Shown: one piece after another, positions 42,944 through 51,742 of the stretch
How the letters are laid out: the number at the start of each line of letters is the position of its first letter
Numbering within the stretch: position 1 is the first letter of the stretch
DNA from: Corynebacterium occultum
GTDB lineage: Bacteria; Actinomycetota; Actinomycetes; Mycobacteriales; Mycobacteriaceae
Direction of reading: 5' to 3'
Length of the DNA: 64,000 bases
NCBI RefSeq assembly: GCF_009734425.1
Contig: NZ_CP046456.1
Span: forward strand, 44,873 to 108,872
Program-made: the position numbers and the translations under genes
The notes under the pieces: model-generated
What the model was told of the DNA's origin: nothing
The model's input: only the letters and a program-made list of their open reading frames with translations
Databases searched by the model: none

Positions 42944-44257
42944 TCAGCGAGAAAATGCGGTGGGGTGTTCCAGGGAAGAGACCAGCAAGGGTTTTTCCCG
43001 GTCCAGGCAAAGATAGTCACTGGTGAGCTCAGAGACAGCAGTCACTCCGAGTAGTTGCATGACCACCTGGATCTCCGACCGCAGGATATCGATGGCACGT
43101 TCCACGCCTTCCTGCCCGCCAGCCATCAGCCCGTAAAGGTACCCGCGGCCAATCAGGGTGAAGTCTGCACCAGCAGCCAAGGCGGCGACAATATCTCCGC
43201 CATTCATGATTCCGGAGTCGAGGATGATCTCCAGGTCCGATCCCACTGCAGAGCGGATATCAGGCACCAGGCGCAGGGGCACCGGCGCCCGGTCGAGTTG
43301 GCGGCCACCGTGATTGGACACGACGATGCCATCGACGCCACAGTCAGCTACGCGACGCGCGTCATCCACACTTTGAATGCCCTTGACGAACAGGCGCCCC
43401 TTCCACGCTTGGCGCAGCCATGCCAAGTCATCGAAGGTCAAGGTGGGGTCAAACATGGTGGTGACCAGGTCTGCAATGGATCCGGTGTGCCCGGAGAGCG
43501 TCGCGAACTTCAAGGGTTCAGTGGTGAGGAAATTAAACCACCATTCGGGTCGGTAGGAGGCATCCAACACGGTCTTAAGCGTCAGGGACGGAGGGATGGT
43601 CATGCCATTGCGAACATCACGCAGGCGAGCTCCGGCGACCGCCGTATCCACGGTGACCAGCAGGGTGTCGTAGCCTGCGGCGGCAGCTCGTTCGATGAGG
43701 GCGAGGGATTTCTCGCGCTCTTTCCACAGGTAGAGCTGAAACCACCGCCGACCATCAGGGCCAGCCGCGGCCACTTCTTCAATGGAGGAGGTGCCCATGG
43801 TGGATAGGGTGAAGGGGATGCCCTTGTTGTGGGCTGCGGCCACACCGGCTTTTTCTCCACCGGAGTGCATCATGCGGGTAAAGCCGGTGGGAGCAATCCC
43901 GAACGGTAGTGCGGACGTGCCGCCGGCGATGGCGGTGCTGAGATCGACGCAGGAGACATCGCGTAAGACACCCGGAGTAAATTCCACGTCCCGGAAGGTC
44001 TGTCGGGTCCGGTCGAGGCTGATTTCCTGGTTGGCGGCGCCGTCGACGTAGTCGAAGGCCACCTTGGGGGTGCGACGTTGGGCGATGGCGCGCAGATCCC
44101 ACAGGTCAGCAGCCTTATTCAAGCGAGCACGACGTCGGTCGAGGTCAAGGGAGCTGAACTGCATCAGGGGGCGCAGTTCGCTCCATTTGGGCAGCTGTCG
44201 TTCCAAACGGTGCTGTGCCCGGGTGGGGAGGGGAGTTTTTGGGTTCGATGGGGACAT
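42944..44257 (-). CDS. FMN-dependent 2-hydroxy-acid dehydrogenase (L-lactate or (S)-mandelate type)
   Basis: A 437-residue member of the LldD/glycolate oxidase/mandelate dehydrogenase family. Catalytic residues are visible: Tyr70 (VAFDYVDGAA), Tyr176 (FQLYLWKE), Lys292 (FVKGIQS), His316 and Arg319 (SNHGGRQLD). The 40-residue stretch between residues about 215 and 260 is in the region that anchors quinone-linked members to the membrane. It oxidises a 2-hydroxy acid to the 2-oxo acid. L-lactate is the default guess, but the benzoylformate decarboxylase operon only 3 kb away makes (S)-mandelate a serious alternative. Its start lies three bases after the MHS transporter stop. Confidence 0.9.
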   Translation of the reverse strand: MSPSNPKTPLPTRAQHRLERQLPKWSELRPLMQFSSLDLDRRRARLNKAADLWDLRAIAQRRTPKVAFDYVDGAANQEISLDRTRQTFRDVEFTPGVLRDVSCVDLSTAIAGGTSALPFGIAPTGFTRMMHSGGEKAGVAAAHNKGIPFTLSTMGTSSIEEVAAAGPDGRRWFQLYLWKEREKSLALIERAAAAGYDTLLVTVDTAVAGARLRDVRNGMTIPPSLTLKTVLDASYRPEWWFNFLTTEPLKFATLSGHTGSIADLVTTMFDPTLTFDDLAWLRQAWKGRLFVKGIQSVDDARRVADCGVDGIVVSNHGGRQLDRAPVPLRLVPDIRSAVGSDLEIILDSGIMNGGDIVAALAAGADFTLIGRGYLYGLMAGGQEGVERAIDILRSEIQVVMQLLGVTAVSELTSDYLCLDREKPLLVSSLEHPTAFSR

Positions 44258-44259
44258 GG

Positions 44260-45591
44260 TTAGTTCTCCTCGAAGGGTCGGTTGCCCAGCGTGCCGGCGA
44301 TCATCACGGCCAGCAGGGTGACCAGTGAGCAGGCCACGATGTAGAGGGCGGCCAGCCAGATTTCACCGCCAGCGATCTGGATCAAGACGGTGGCCACCAG
44401 CGGGGTGGTGCCGGCGATGAGAGCGCCGTTGAATTCACGTGCGGTGGCCACGCCGGTGAAGCGGTAGCGGGCGGGGAAGAGGTTGGTGAGAAATGCTCCC
44501 TGGGAACCCATGGTTGCTCCCAGGGTCACGCCGTAACCGATGGTCAGGCCGATAATGACGATCGGCAGGTCACCGGTCTGCATCATGAGAAACAGCGGGA
44601 AGGCGTAGAGGGCGCCGAACAATCCGCCAAACCCAAGAACCTTCCGGGCGCCGAACCGATCCGTCATCAACCCACCGATTGGTGAGGCGACGATACCTGC
44701 GACCGAAGCGATCACCACCGCGGTCAAAGCCTGGGACCGAGACATGCCCACAGTGGCAGTGAGGTAGGACAGGGAGAAGGTCGTTACGACATAGAGGTGG
44801 GCGTTGTGACCGGTGGTTGCCAGGAAACCTGCGATCAGGGGGCGACGGCTGTGTTTGAACAGTTCTCCGAGCGGAACCTTCTGCTCATGGGAGGCGGCCT
44901 CCCGATTGTCGACAGCGTGGACGTATTCCGGGGTTTCCTCCAGCTCCCGGCGGATGTAGAGAGCAATGAAGAAAAGGAGGGCGGAAAACAGGAAGGGCAC
45001 GCGCCACGCCCAGCCCAGCAGCACGTCCTCCGGCAGGGTGGAGACCAAGAGAAACCCCAGGGTAGCCAGGGTGGTGCCGGCTGCAGGGGTGGCGTTGACC
45101 AGACCAGTGTGGAAACCACGTTTTTCCTTGGGGCTGGTTTCAGCAACCAGGGTAAACGCACCGGCGAGCTCTGCTCCGGCGCCAAAACCCTGCAGGAGGC
45201 GGAAAACCACCAGTAAGATTGGGGCCCACAAACCAATCGAGGCGGCGGTGGGCATCAAGCCGATACCGACGGTAGCCGCTCCCATCAGCACGATGGTGAG
45301 GATCATTGCGGGTTTGCGGCCATAACGGTCCCCGATATGGGAGATGACCACCCCACCCAGGGGGCGGATGATAAAACCGACCGCGAAAGTGGCGAAGGCC
45401 GCCAGCGTGGCAGCGGTGCTCAGGGCGTCAGGGAAAAACAGCGGGCCGATGATCAAACCAGCGGCAGCACCGTACAGGGCGTAGTCGTACCACTCGATGA
45501 GCGTGCCGCTCATCGCGGCAATCAAAGCCTTACGGGCACGACGAGAGGTCTGAGGTGGGGTGGACGATAATGTGTCTACGTGTGAGGTCAT
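44260..45591 (-). CDS. MFS transporter, metabolite:H+ symporter (MHS) family
   Basis: A 443-residue 12-helix permease with the MHS signature in helix 1 (MSGTLIEWYDYALYGAAAGL) and loop 2-3 (HIGDRYGRKPAMILT), as in ShiA, ProP and KgtP. The ATG at 45591 follows AAAGG; the longer open frame upstream crosses the promoter. It is co-transcribed with the 2-hydroxy-acid dehydrogenase and is divergent from a GntR gene, with two identical 22-base repeats in the shared promoter. It probably imports the hydroxy acid. Confidence 0.88.
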   Translation of the reverse strand: MTSHVDTLSSTPPQTSRRARKALIAAMSGTLIEWYDYALYGAAAGLIIGPLFFPDALSTAATLAAFATFAVGFIIRPLGGVVISHIGDRYGRKPAMILTIVLMGAATVGIGLMPTAASIGLWAPILLVVFRLLQGFGAGAELAGAFTLVAETSPKEKRGFHTGLVNATPAAGTTLATLGFLLVSTLPEDVLLGWAWRVPFLFSALLFFIALYIRRELEETPEYVHAVDNREAASHEQKVPLGELFKHSRRPLIAGFLATTGHNAHLYVVTTFSLSYLTATVGMSRSQALTAVVIASVAGIVASPIGGLMTDRFGARKVLGFGGLFGALYAFPLFLMMQTGDLPIVIIGLTIGYGVTLGATMGSQGAFLTNLFPARYRFTGVATAREFNGALIAGTTPLVATVLIQIAGGEIWLAALYIVACSLVTLLAVMIAGTLGNRPFEEN

Positions 45592-45682
45592 TGCTGGGCC
45601 TTTGGGGAGGGCGCCGACAAGGTGTCGGACACAGTCTGCAGGAAACGCCCAGACGGTGTCTCGGCGTGGCTCCGAGACTAAA

Positions 45683-45704
45683 GGCAAGTGTCGACAGTCG
45701 TCAA
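45683..45704. promoter_or_regulatory. GntR operator, copy 1
   Basis: GGCAAGTGTCGACAGTCGTC plus AA, containing the palindrome TGTCGACA. An identical copy lies 71 bases to the right (45754). Both lie in the divergent promoter of the MHS and GntR genes. Confidence 0.8.
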
Positions 45705-45753
45705 CCACTCAAGTGATGTTGCTCACCAGTCGGGGGTAAGGTGATACACCCCA

Positions 45754-45775
45754 GGCAAGTGTCGACAGTCGTCAA
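45754..45775. promoter_or_regulatory. GntR operator, copy 2
   Basis: Exact second copy of the 22-base element, 29 bases upstream of the GntR start. The 71-base spacing is near seven helical turns, fitting loop formation or control of both promoters. Confidence 0.8.
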
Positions 45776-45803
45776 AAAACTGGTGATGTGGCACACTATC
45801 GCC

Positions 45804-46496
45804 ATGACCCTTATCAACGACACGCCCTCCACCCCGGGCTCCTTCACCCCCATCCGTCCGGCCAGCCTGGTGGCATCGGTACACGCTCAGATCCGGGAAG
45901 CCATTTTGAGCGGACACATGCGATCCGGTGATGAAGTCCGCGATTCCGTTCTTGCCACCCAGATGCACATCAGCCGGGCCCCGGTACGCGAGGCCCTGCG
46001 ACTGCTCCAGCAGTCAGGACTCGTGGAAAAAACCTCCAACAAGCCCTACCGGGTAAAAAGCTTCGATGACCAGGACTTAAGAGAGCTGGCGGTGCTGCGC
46101 ATCGCCATTGAAACTACCGCAGTGCGCCTGGTGGTGGCCCAGCACAGAGACATCACCGGGGTGACATCCGCCCTGGCCTCGATGCGTCAGGCCTGGGAAC
46201 AACGTTCCGATCCAGAATTGGATGCCGCCGACTGGCAATTTCACCATGCGATCGTCAATGCCGCCGGCATCGGCCGACTCAAAGCCAGATATGCCGAACT
46301 AGTCGATCAGATCATCCTGGCCTGGCAGCTGCACTCCCAGAACACACCTCGCGCCCTCGACAACAGCATCGAGGAGCACGAGCGCCTGATCGCCACCTTG
46401 CAGGACTGCCTGGCCAGCGCGGACCCCCTACCCATCCAACAAGCACTCATTGACCACATCAAGTCCGGTATGGGCTGCGCAGACCTCCACATCTAA
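45804..46496 (+). CDS. GntR family regulator (FCD subfamily)
   Basis: A 230-residue regulator with an N-terminal winged helix (DSVLATQMHISRAPVREALRLL) and a helical FCD effector domain that binds organic acids through a metal site (Asp, His residues in DWQFHHAIVNAAG). It is divergent from the MHS-dehydrogenase operon and the promoter holds two identical operators, so it is the probable repressor of that operon and of itself. The FAH-type gene follows after 34 bases and may be in the same unit. Confidence 0.9.
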   Translation: MTLINDTPSTPGSFTPIRPASLVASVHAQIREAILSGHMRSGDEVRDSVLATQMHISRAPVREALRLLQQSGLVEKTSNKPYRVKSFDDQDLRELAVLRIAIETTAVRLVVAQHRDITGVTSALASMRQAWEQRSDPELDAADWQFHHAIVNAAGIGRLKARYAELVDQIILAWQLHSQNTPRALDNSIEEHERLIATLQDCLASADPLPIQQALIDHIKSGMGCADLHI

Positions 46497-46530
46497 CCCC
46501 TTTAAACCCCCCTTATCGAAAGGCTCCATC

Positions 46531-47418
46531 ATGAAAATCTCTACCCTCCGACTCCCCACCCGCACTGTTGCCGCCCGCCAGGATGGCAACACCTTCACCG
46601 AAATCTCTGGATTCACCGACGTCGGCGCACTCCTGCAGAACCCGGATTGGCAGGATCTGGCGACCGCCGCCGATGGCCCCACCCATGACCTCACTGATAC
46701 AGACCTGGCACCGGTGGTGCCCCGCCCAGGCAAGATCATCTGCGTGGGCGTGAACTACCGCCAGCACATCATCGAGATGGGCTCCGAGATGCCGGATCAC
46801 CCCACCATCTTCGCCAAATACGCTGAGTCCCTGATTGGCGCCGAGGACGATATCCAGCTTCCCCCGGAGGACTCTTCCCTCGACTGGGAAGGCGAACTGG
46901 CCATCATCATCGGCAAACCCGGGCGCCGCATTGCCGAAGCCGACGCCCTGGACCACATTGCGGGATACACGGTGCTCAATGACGTGTCCATGCGCGGTTT
47001 TCAGTTCCGCACCATGCAGTGGCTGCAGGGCAAGACCTGGGAAAACAGCACTCCGGTTGGTCCCGCCATGGTTACCCCCGACGAGTTGCCTGCCGATGCC
47101 ACTCTCCGCACCACCATTGATGGTGAGGTCATGCAGGAAACCACCATCGATGATCTGCTCTTCGGTGCCCGGGAGATCATCGCCTACCTCTCCACGATCT
47201 TTACGCTGCGCCCCGGTGACATCATCGCCACCGGAACCCCCGATGGCGTTGGTTTCGCCCGCGACCCCCAGCGCTTCCTACGCGAAGGAGAAGTCTTGGA
47301 AACCTCGATCGAGGGCATTGGCACCTTGAGCAACCGCGTGGCCGCTGAAATCCTCTCGACTTCCAAAGTCCCTGCAGCTCAGGGCTCTCACCGCACTACC
47401 CCAGTGATGTCATCCTAA
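46531..47418 (+). CDS. FAH family hydrolase/isomerase/decarboxylase
   Basis: A 295-residue FAH-domain enzyme with the usual N-terminal extension. Core motifs: VGVNYRQHIIEMG, metal ligands in SSLDWEGELAIIIGKPGR and NDVSMRGFQFRTMQW, and the closing TGTPDGVGFARDP. FAH relatives act on 2,4-dioxo acids, oxaloacetate or 2-hydroxymuconate-type compounds. The gene follows a GntR regulator and is followed by a terminator-like palindrome. The substrate is unknown. Confidence 0.88.
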   Translation: MKISTLRLPTRTVAARQDGNTFTEISGFTDVGALLQNPDWQDLATAADGPTHDLTDTDLAPVVPRPGKIICVGVNYRQHIIEMGSEMPDHPTIFAKYAESLIGAEDDIQLPPEDSSLDWEGELAIIIGKPGRRIAEADALDHIAGYTVLNDVSMRGFQFRTMQWLQGKTWENSTPVGPAMVTPDELPADATLRTTIDGEVMQETTIDDLLFGAREIIAYLSTIFTLRPGDIIATGTPDGVGFARDPQRFLREGEVLETSIEGIGTLSNRVAAEILSTSKVPAAQGSHRTTPVMSS

Positions 47419-47448
47419 CGATGACACCTCTTGCGTCTCCCTAACAAC

Positions 47449-47470
47449 GGTCCCACCAGCTGGTGGGACC
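47449..47470. terminator. Palindromic terminator
   Basis: GGTCCCACCAG-CTGGTGGGACC is a perfect 22-base palindrome followed by ATTT, about 30 bases after the FAH-type gene. Confidence 0.7.
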
Positions 47471-47574
47471 ATTTGGCATTGTTGCCCCTCCGTGACACTG
47501 AATCGCCCAACTCAACTGGTCATATACCCAGGCTTGCCTGAAGAGATTAGGTAGTGCTGTGTCAGAATGGTCCC

Positions 47575-48216
47575 ATGCCAGCCTCTACGTCGTTTGCGTC
47601 CGAGAGCCTTTCCGAGAGGGTCAAGCGGATCATCGTCGATCGCGTGATCGAAGGTGCCTACCCTCCCGGAACCCACCTGGTGGAGCTCCAGCTCGCCGAG
47701 GAATTCGGGGTCAGTCAGGCGCCGGTGCGCGAAGCCCTACGGGAGCTGTCATCGACCAGGCTCGTGGAGAACAGACCCCGCCGAGGAACCTATGTACGCA
47801 GTATTTCCCCGGAGGAGTTGGCCGAGATTTACATGGTCCGGGTAGCCCTCGAGGGAACAGCTGCCTTCCATGCTTTCCCGACCCTCCACCAAGACCCCAG
47901 CCCACTGCGGGAGGCGCTGACCCGAATGCGGGAGGCAGTCGACGCAGGCAGTGCCCGGGGCCTGGCTAAATACAGCACCCAGTTCCACCGGGCCATTATC
48001 GAGGCCTCCGGCAACCGGCTCATGGTAGAGATCTGGGACTCGCTGTTCGTCGAGGTACGCACCATGGCCACCATCGTGCGCGGCCAGGTGGACCCGCGCG
48101 CTGCGGCAGAGTCCCACGCCCCCATTGTGGAGGCCTTTGAGACCGGGGATGCGCAGCTGTGCCAGCAACTAGTCGCCGAGCACCAGCAGGAGTACTCAAT
48201 CCTCCCCCACGAGTGA
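47575..48216 (+). CDS. GntR family regulator (FCD subfamily), second copy
   Basis: A 213-residue regulator with a winged helix (LVELQLAEEFGVSQAPVREAL) and an FCD domain (QFHRAIIEASGN). It is only distantly like the GntR protein at 45.8 kb. It precedes the FAH-alpha/beta hydrolase-amidohydrolase unit in the same direction and is its likely regulator, perhaps through the TAATCG repeats in front of that unit. Confidence 0.9.
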   Translation: MPASTSFASESLSERVKRIIVDRVIEGAYPPGTHLVELQLAEEFGVSQAPVREALRELSSTRLVENRPRRGTYVRSISPEELAEIYMVRVALEGTAAFHAFPTLHQDPSPLREALTRMREAVDAGSARGLAKYSTQFHRAIIEASGNRLMVEIWDSLFVEVRTMATIVRGQVDPRAAAESHAPIVEAFETGDAQLCQQLVAEHQQEYSILPHE

Positions 48217-48377
48217 TTTTCCCTCAGCTGCCGGAGGCGCGCGAGTAAGCGTCCCGGTATCCAGGGCGATCCTTCCCTCGGCATCCACCAGTGGTGAGCT
48301 GCGGCTTCTCGAAGTGATCTAACTTACTTTTCTCAACCCCTTGTGGTCCACATCGCGACAGGTTAGTCTCATGGTAG

Positions 48378-48398
48378 ATAATCGATAATCGGTAATCG
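48378..48398. promoter_or_regulatory. Triple ATAATCG-type heptamer repeats
   Basis: ATAATCG-ATAATCG-GTAATCG gives three direct heptamers about 15 bases upstream of the TTG start of the FAH-type gene. The location suggests an operator for the GntR protein or a promoter element. Confidence 0.55.
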
Positions 48399-48413
48399 AG
48401 CAAGGGAGTCAGT

Positions 48414-49277
48414 TTGAAGTTCATCACTTTCCGCCACGATGGCACCACCCGCACCGGTGTCCTGGACACGGATACCGCCGAGATCACCCCCCTGGCCAAC
48501 GGCGAGGGCCTGGTCGATGTCATCGAGACTTGGGGTAACGGCACCCCGGAGTTCTCGACCACCACCCTGTCGTTGGAGGAGGTGGAGCTGCTGGCCCCGA
48601 TCCCGCGCCCGCGTCGCAACATCTTCTGCATCGGCCGCAACTACCTCGAACACGCCAAGGAATTCGCCGACTCTGGCTTCGACGCCACCGCCAGTGCCAG
48701 CCACATCCCCGAGCACCCGGTGGTCTTCACCAAGGCACCCTCGACCGTCATCGGCACCGAGGCCGAGATCGATCCGCACCTCCAGCTGACCGATGGCCTG
48801 GACTACGAGGCAGAACTCGGGGTCATCATCGGCACCGGGGGGCGCAACATCACCAAGGACCAGGCCATGAACCACGTCTGGGGTTACACCAACATCAACG
48901 ACGTCACCGCCCGAGACATGCAGAAAAAACACGCCCAATGGTTCCTCGGCAAAAGCCTGGACACCCACTGCCCCATGGGCCCGTGGGCCGTGACCCGCGA
49001 CGAGGTCGGCGATGAGCCCCTGGACTTGCTGTGCACCGTCAACGGTGAGACCCGCCAGCAGGCCAACACCGCCGATCTCATCTTCGACATCCCCACCATC
49101 ATCGAGACCATCAGCGCCGGCATCACCCTGGAGCCCGGGGATGTCATCGCCACCGGCACCCCGGTGGGTGTGGGTATCGGATTTAAGCCGCCGAAGTTCC
49201 TGGCCCCCGGTGACGTGGTCGAGGTCTCGTTCAGCAAGCTCGGGACACTGCGCAACCAGGTCGGCCAAGGCCAGTAG
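48414..49277 (+). CDS. FAH family hydrolase/isomerase, second copy
   Basis: A 287-residue FAH-domain enzyme, translated from TTG after AAGGGAG. Family motifs are IGRNYLEHAKEF, the metal-binding DYEAELGVIIG and NDVTARDMQKKHAQWF, and TGTPVGVGIGFKPPKFL. The QKKHAQWFLGKSLDTHCPMG segment is typical of FAHD1-like and ureidoglycolate lyase-like members. It is the first gene of a unit with an alpha/beta hydrolase and an amidohydrolase. Confidence 0.9.
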   Translation: MKFITFRHDGTTRTGVLDTDTAEITPLANGEGLVDVIETWGNGTPEFSTTTLSLEEVELLAPIPRPRRNIFCIGRNYLEHAKEFADSGFDATASASHIPEHPVVFTKAPSTVIGTEAEIDPHLQLTDGLDYEAELGVIIGTGGRNITKDQAMNHVWGYTNINDVTARDMQKKHAQWFLGKSLDTHCPMGPWAVTRDEVGDEPLDLLCTVNGETRQQANTADLIFDIPTIIETISAGITLEPGDVIATGTPVGVGIGFKPPKFLAPGDVVEVSFSKLGTLRNQVGQGQ

Positions 49278-49308
49278 GTATCCACCACAAAAAGTTTAAG
49301 GAGCACCC

Positions 49309-50133
49309 ATGACACACACCACCGAACTGATCCCCACCGCTGCACATCCGGCGGAACTCACCGAGGTCGGGACTCGAAAGCTCTTTATGGAGATCACCGG
49401 AGAAGGCACAGATGTGGTGATGGTCCATGGCCTGGGAGGCGCCACCTCCTTCTATGATCCCATCGTCACCGAACTATCCCAGCAGTTCCGGTTCCTCCGC
49501 TACGATTTCAACGGCCACGGCCGCTCACCGCTGACCGGTGAGATCAGCATCGACTCGCTGGCCCAGGAGCTGGCCGAGGTCATCCGGACCCAGACCACCT
49601 CCGGAAAGGCCCATGTCATTGGCCATTCCATGGGCACCCTGATCGTCCAACAGCTGGCCACCACCCACCCGGAACTGGTGGACAAGATCGTCCTGCTCGG
49701 ACCCGTCCAGGCCCAGCCCGACAAGGCCAAGGCAGCCACCCGGCAGCGAGCCGCCCTGGTCCGCGACCAGGGCATGTCAGCAGTCGCCGAGGCCATCTCA
49801 CGTGGCGCCACCGCAGATCAGGCGGCTGAGCATAATCCCCTGCTCCGCCCCCTGGTGCGCCAGCTCCTGTTGACACAAAACGCCGAAGCCTACGCCCAGG
49901 CCTGTGAGGCCCTGGCCGCAGCCACCAACCCTGACCTGCACGCCATCACCGCACCGGTGCTGCTGATCACCGGCGACCAGGATGCGGTCAGCACCCCCGA
50001 AACCAACGACGCCATAGCCAGCGAGCTGAAAAACGCCCAGCGCCACACGATCAGCGGCATCGGACATTGGACAGTGCTCGAGGCCCCGGACTTTGTGACC
50101 GACTACCTCGCCACCTTCCTGCAGGACACCTAA
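49309..50133 (+). CDS. Alpha/beta hydrolase (enol-lactonase-like)
   Basis: A 274-residue alpha/beta hydrolase with the oxyanion-hole MVHGLGG, nucleophile Ser107 (VIGHSMGT), acid Asp in LLITGDQDAVS and His in SGIGHWTVLEAP. Overall style is like PcaD-type 3-oxoadipate enol-lactonases and meta-cleavage product hydrolases. AAGGAG precedes the ATG. It sits between an FAH enzyme and an amidohydrolase, so it probably opens a lactone or hydrolyses an ester or C-C bond in the same pathway. Confidence 0.88.
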   Translation: MTHTTELIPTAAHPAELTEVGTRKLFMEITGEGTDVVMVHGLGGATSFYDPIVTELSQQFRFLRYDFNGHGRSPLTGEISIDSLAQELAEVIRTQTTSGKAHVIGHSMGTLIVQQLATTHPELVDKIVLLGPVQAQPDKAKAATRQRAALVRDQGMSAVAEAISRGATADQAAEHNPLLRPLVRQLLLTQNAEAYAQACEALAAATNPDLHAITAPVLLITGDQDAVSTPETNDAIASELKNAQRHTISGIGHWTVLEAPDFVTDYLATFLQDT

Positions 50134-50263
50134 CCCCCACACTCCCACCGACCACGAGAAGCAATGCCCTCATCATGCACCGCGTCCGGTCACCTCGACG
50201 GGATGTGTTGACCAGCTAGACCCCCTCACCCCTTTCGGGAAAAAGAACACAAGGAGCACGATC

Positions 50264-51532
50264 ATGTCGAAGACCATCTTCAAGAACGTCCAGATTCTCG
50301 ATAGCACCGGCACCCAGCCCTATCTTGGCGAAGTCCTGGTCGAAAACGAGCGCATCACCGAGGTCAGCCCCGGTGTCGGCAAAATCAACGACCCCAATGC
50401 CCTCGTCATCGACGGCCGCGGCCAGACGCTGATGTCCGGTCTGACCGACGCGCACACCCACTTCACCTGGGACAACCGCCCCTTCGACCAGCTGGGCAAC
50501 ACCCCGGTCGAAGAACACCTGCTCTCCACCATCGACTCCGCCAAGACCTACCTCGACTACGGCTATACCATGTGCTTCGGCGCAGCCAGCGCCAAAGCCC
50601 GCCTCGATGTCGTCGTCCGCGACGCCATCAACGCCGGCCGGATCCCCGGCCCCCGTTACCGGGCCAACGGCATGGAAATCGCGACCACCGCCGGTGACCT
50701 GGTCGACAGCATCACCCAGACCGCCGACGGGGTGGAGGACATGCGCAAGGTGGTGCGCGCAACTATCGGCCTGGGTGTCGACAACATCAAGATGAGCATC
50801 TCGGGTGAAGAAGTCACCGGCACCCGTTCCGCCGAAGACACCTACATCACCGAAGAGGAACTGCAGGTCGCCGTCGATGAAGCCCACCGCCGCGGGGTCA
50901 AGGTCTGCACCCATGCGCGTAGCCGGGATTCGGTCTACCTCTCGTTGAAGACCGGGGTCGACGTGATCTACCACGCCTCCTATATCGATGAACAGGGCAT
51001 GGACATGCTCGAGGCAGCCAAGGACCGTGTTTTCGTCGCCCCGGCCATCAACTGGCTGGTCGCCACCCTGGAAGACGCAGGCCAATTTGGCTACAGTCAC
51101 GAAGCTGCTGAACAGGCCGGTTACGCCAAGGAACTCGACGTTGCGGTCAAGGGCGTGCAGGAGATGCATCGCCGGGGCATCCGGGTGCTGCCCGGTGGCG
51201 ACTACGGCTTCGCGTGGACCCCACACGGCACCTACGCCCGGGATCTCGCCCACTTCGTCAACCTGTTCGGGTACACCGAGATGGAGGCAATTATTGCGGC
51301 TACCTCCCTGGGTGGGGAACTCTTCGGCCAGGCCGATGAGCTTGGCAAGGTCCAGCCCGGTTACTACGCCGACATGATCCTCGTCGACGGTAACCCACTA
51401 GAAGACATCACCATCTTGCAGGACATTAAGAAGATCACCGCGGTGATGAAAAACGGCGAGTTCCACCGCCGACCGCACGAGAACATGATCATCCCGAAGG
51501 AAGCACACGAGCCCGCCATGGCCACCGTATAA
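50264..51532 (+). CDS. Metal-dependent amidohydrolase (imidazolonepropionase-like)
   Basis: A 422-residue amidohydrolase-superfamily enzyme. The binuclear-type metal ligands are His64 and His66 (DAHTHF), a carboxylated-type Lys176 (DNIKMSISG), His217 (CTHARS), His238 (IYHASY) and Asp313 (GGDYGF). An AAGGAG site precedes the ATG. Members hydrolyse cyclic amides, imides, lactones or dipeptides. Together with the FAH and alpha/beta hydrolase genes it suggests a hydrolytic pathway that opens a ring. It ends in a strong terminator. Confidence 0.88.
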   Translation: MSKTIFKNVQILDSTGTQPYLGEVLVENERITEVSPGVGKINDPNALVIDGRGQTLMSGLTDAHTHFTWDNRPFDQLGNTPVEEHLLSTIDSAKTYLDYGYTMCFGAASAKARLDVVVRDAINAGRIPGPRYRANGMEIATTAGDLVDSITQTADGVEDMRKVVRATIGLGVDNIKMSISGEEVTGTRSAEDTYITEEELQVAVDEAHRRGVKVCTHARSRDSVYLSLKTGVDVIYHASYIDEQGMDMLEAAKDRVFVAPAINWLVATLEDAGQFGYSHEAAEQAGYAKELDVAVKGVQEMHRRGIRVLPGGDYGFAWTPHGTYARDLAHFVNLFGYTEMEAIIAATSLGGELFGQADELGKVQPGYYADMILVDGNPLEDITILQDIKKITAVMKNGEFHRRPHENMIIPKEAHEPAMATV

Positions 51533-51545
51533 GGACAAGGAATAA

Positions 51546-51575
51546 GGGCTCCGGCTGGATTTCCAGTCGGAGCCC
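51546..51575 (+). terminator. Terminator after the amidohydrolase gene
   Basis: GGGCTCCGGCTGG and CCAGTCGGAGCCC form a 13-base stem with one G-T pair around a four-base loop, 14 bases after the stop. Confidence 0.8.
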
Positions 51576-51742
51576 GCACTCATTTCTCGGCAGAATCGCC
51601 TGGACCCTCCTGCGAGGCTGGCTGCCGCAGTTCCTGGGCATTAGGACACTGCTGTTAGGAAGCTCGTTAGCCGGGGACCTGACCCGCAGATGGTGGACAC
51701 GTGGTGCCAGCACCAAGTGTCTGCTAAACGGGGTTCAGACCC

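Noticed and set aside
42749..43054. Plus-strand frame of 101 codons with a hydrophobic start
   Set aside because: No ribosome binding site, overlaps the end of the hydroxy-acid dehydrogenase on the other strand and has no family resemblance.
50216..51253. Open frame of 345 codons on the minus strand
   Set aside because: Antisense to the amidohydrolase, whose metal ligands are complete; the reverse frame is a low-complexity Gly/Val/Asp-rich translation.
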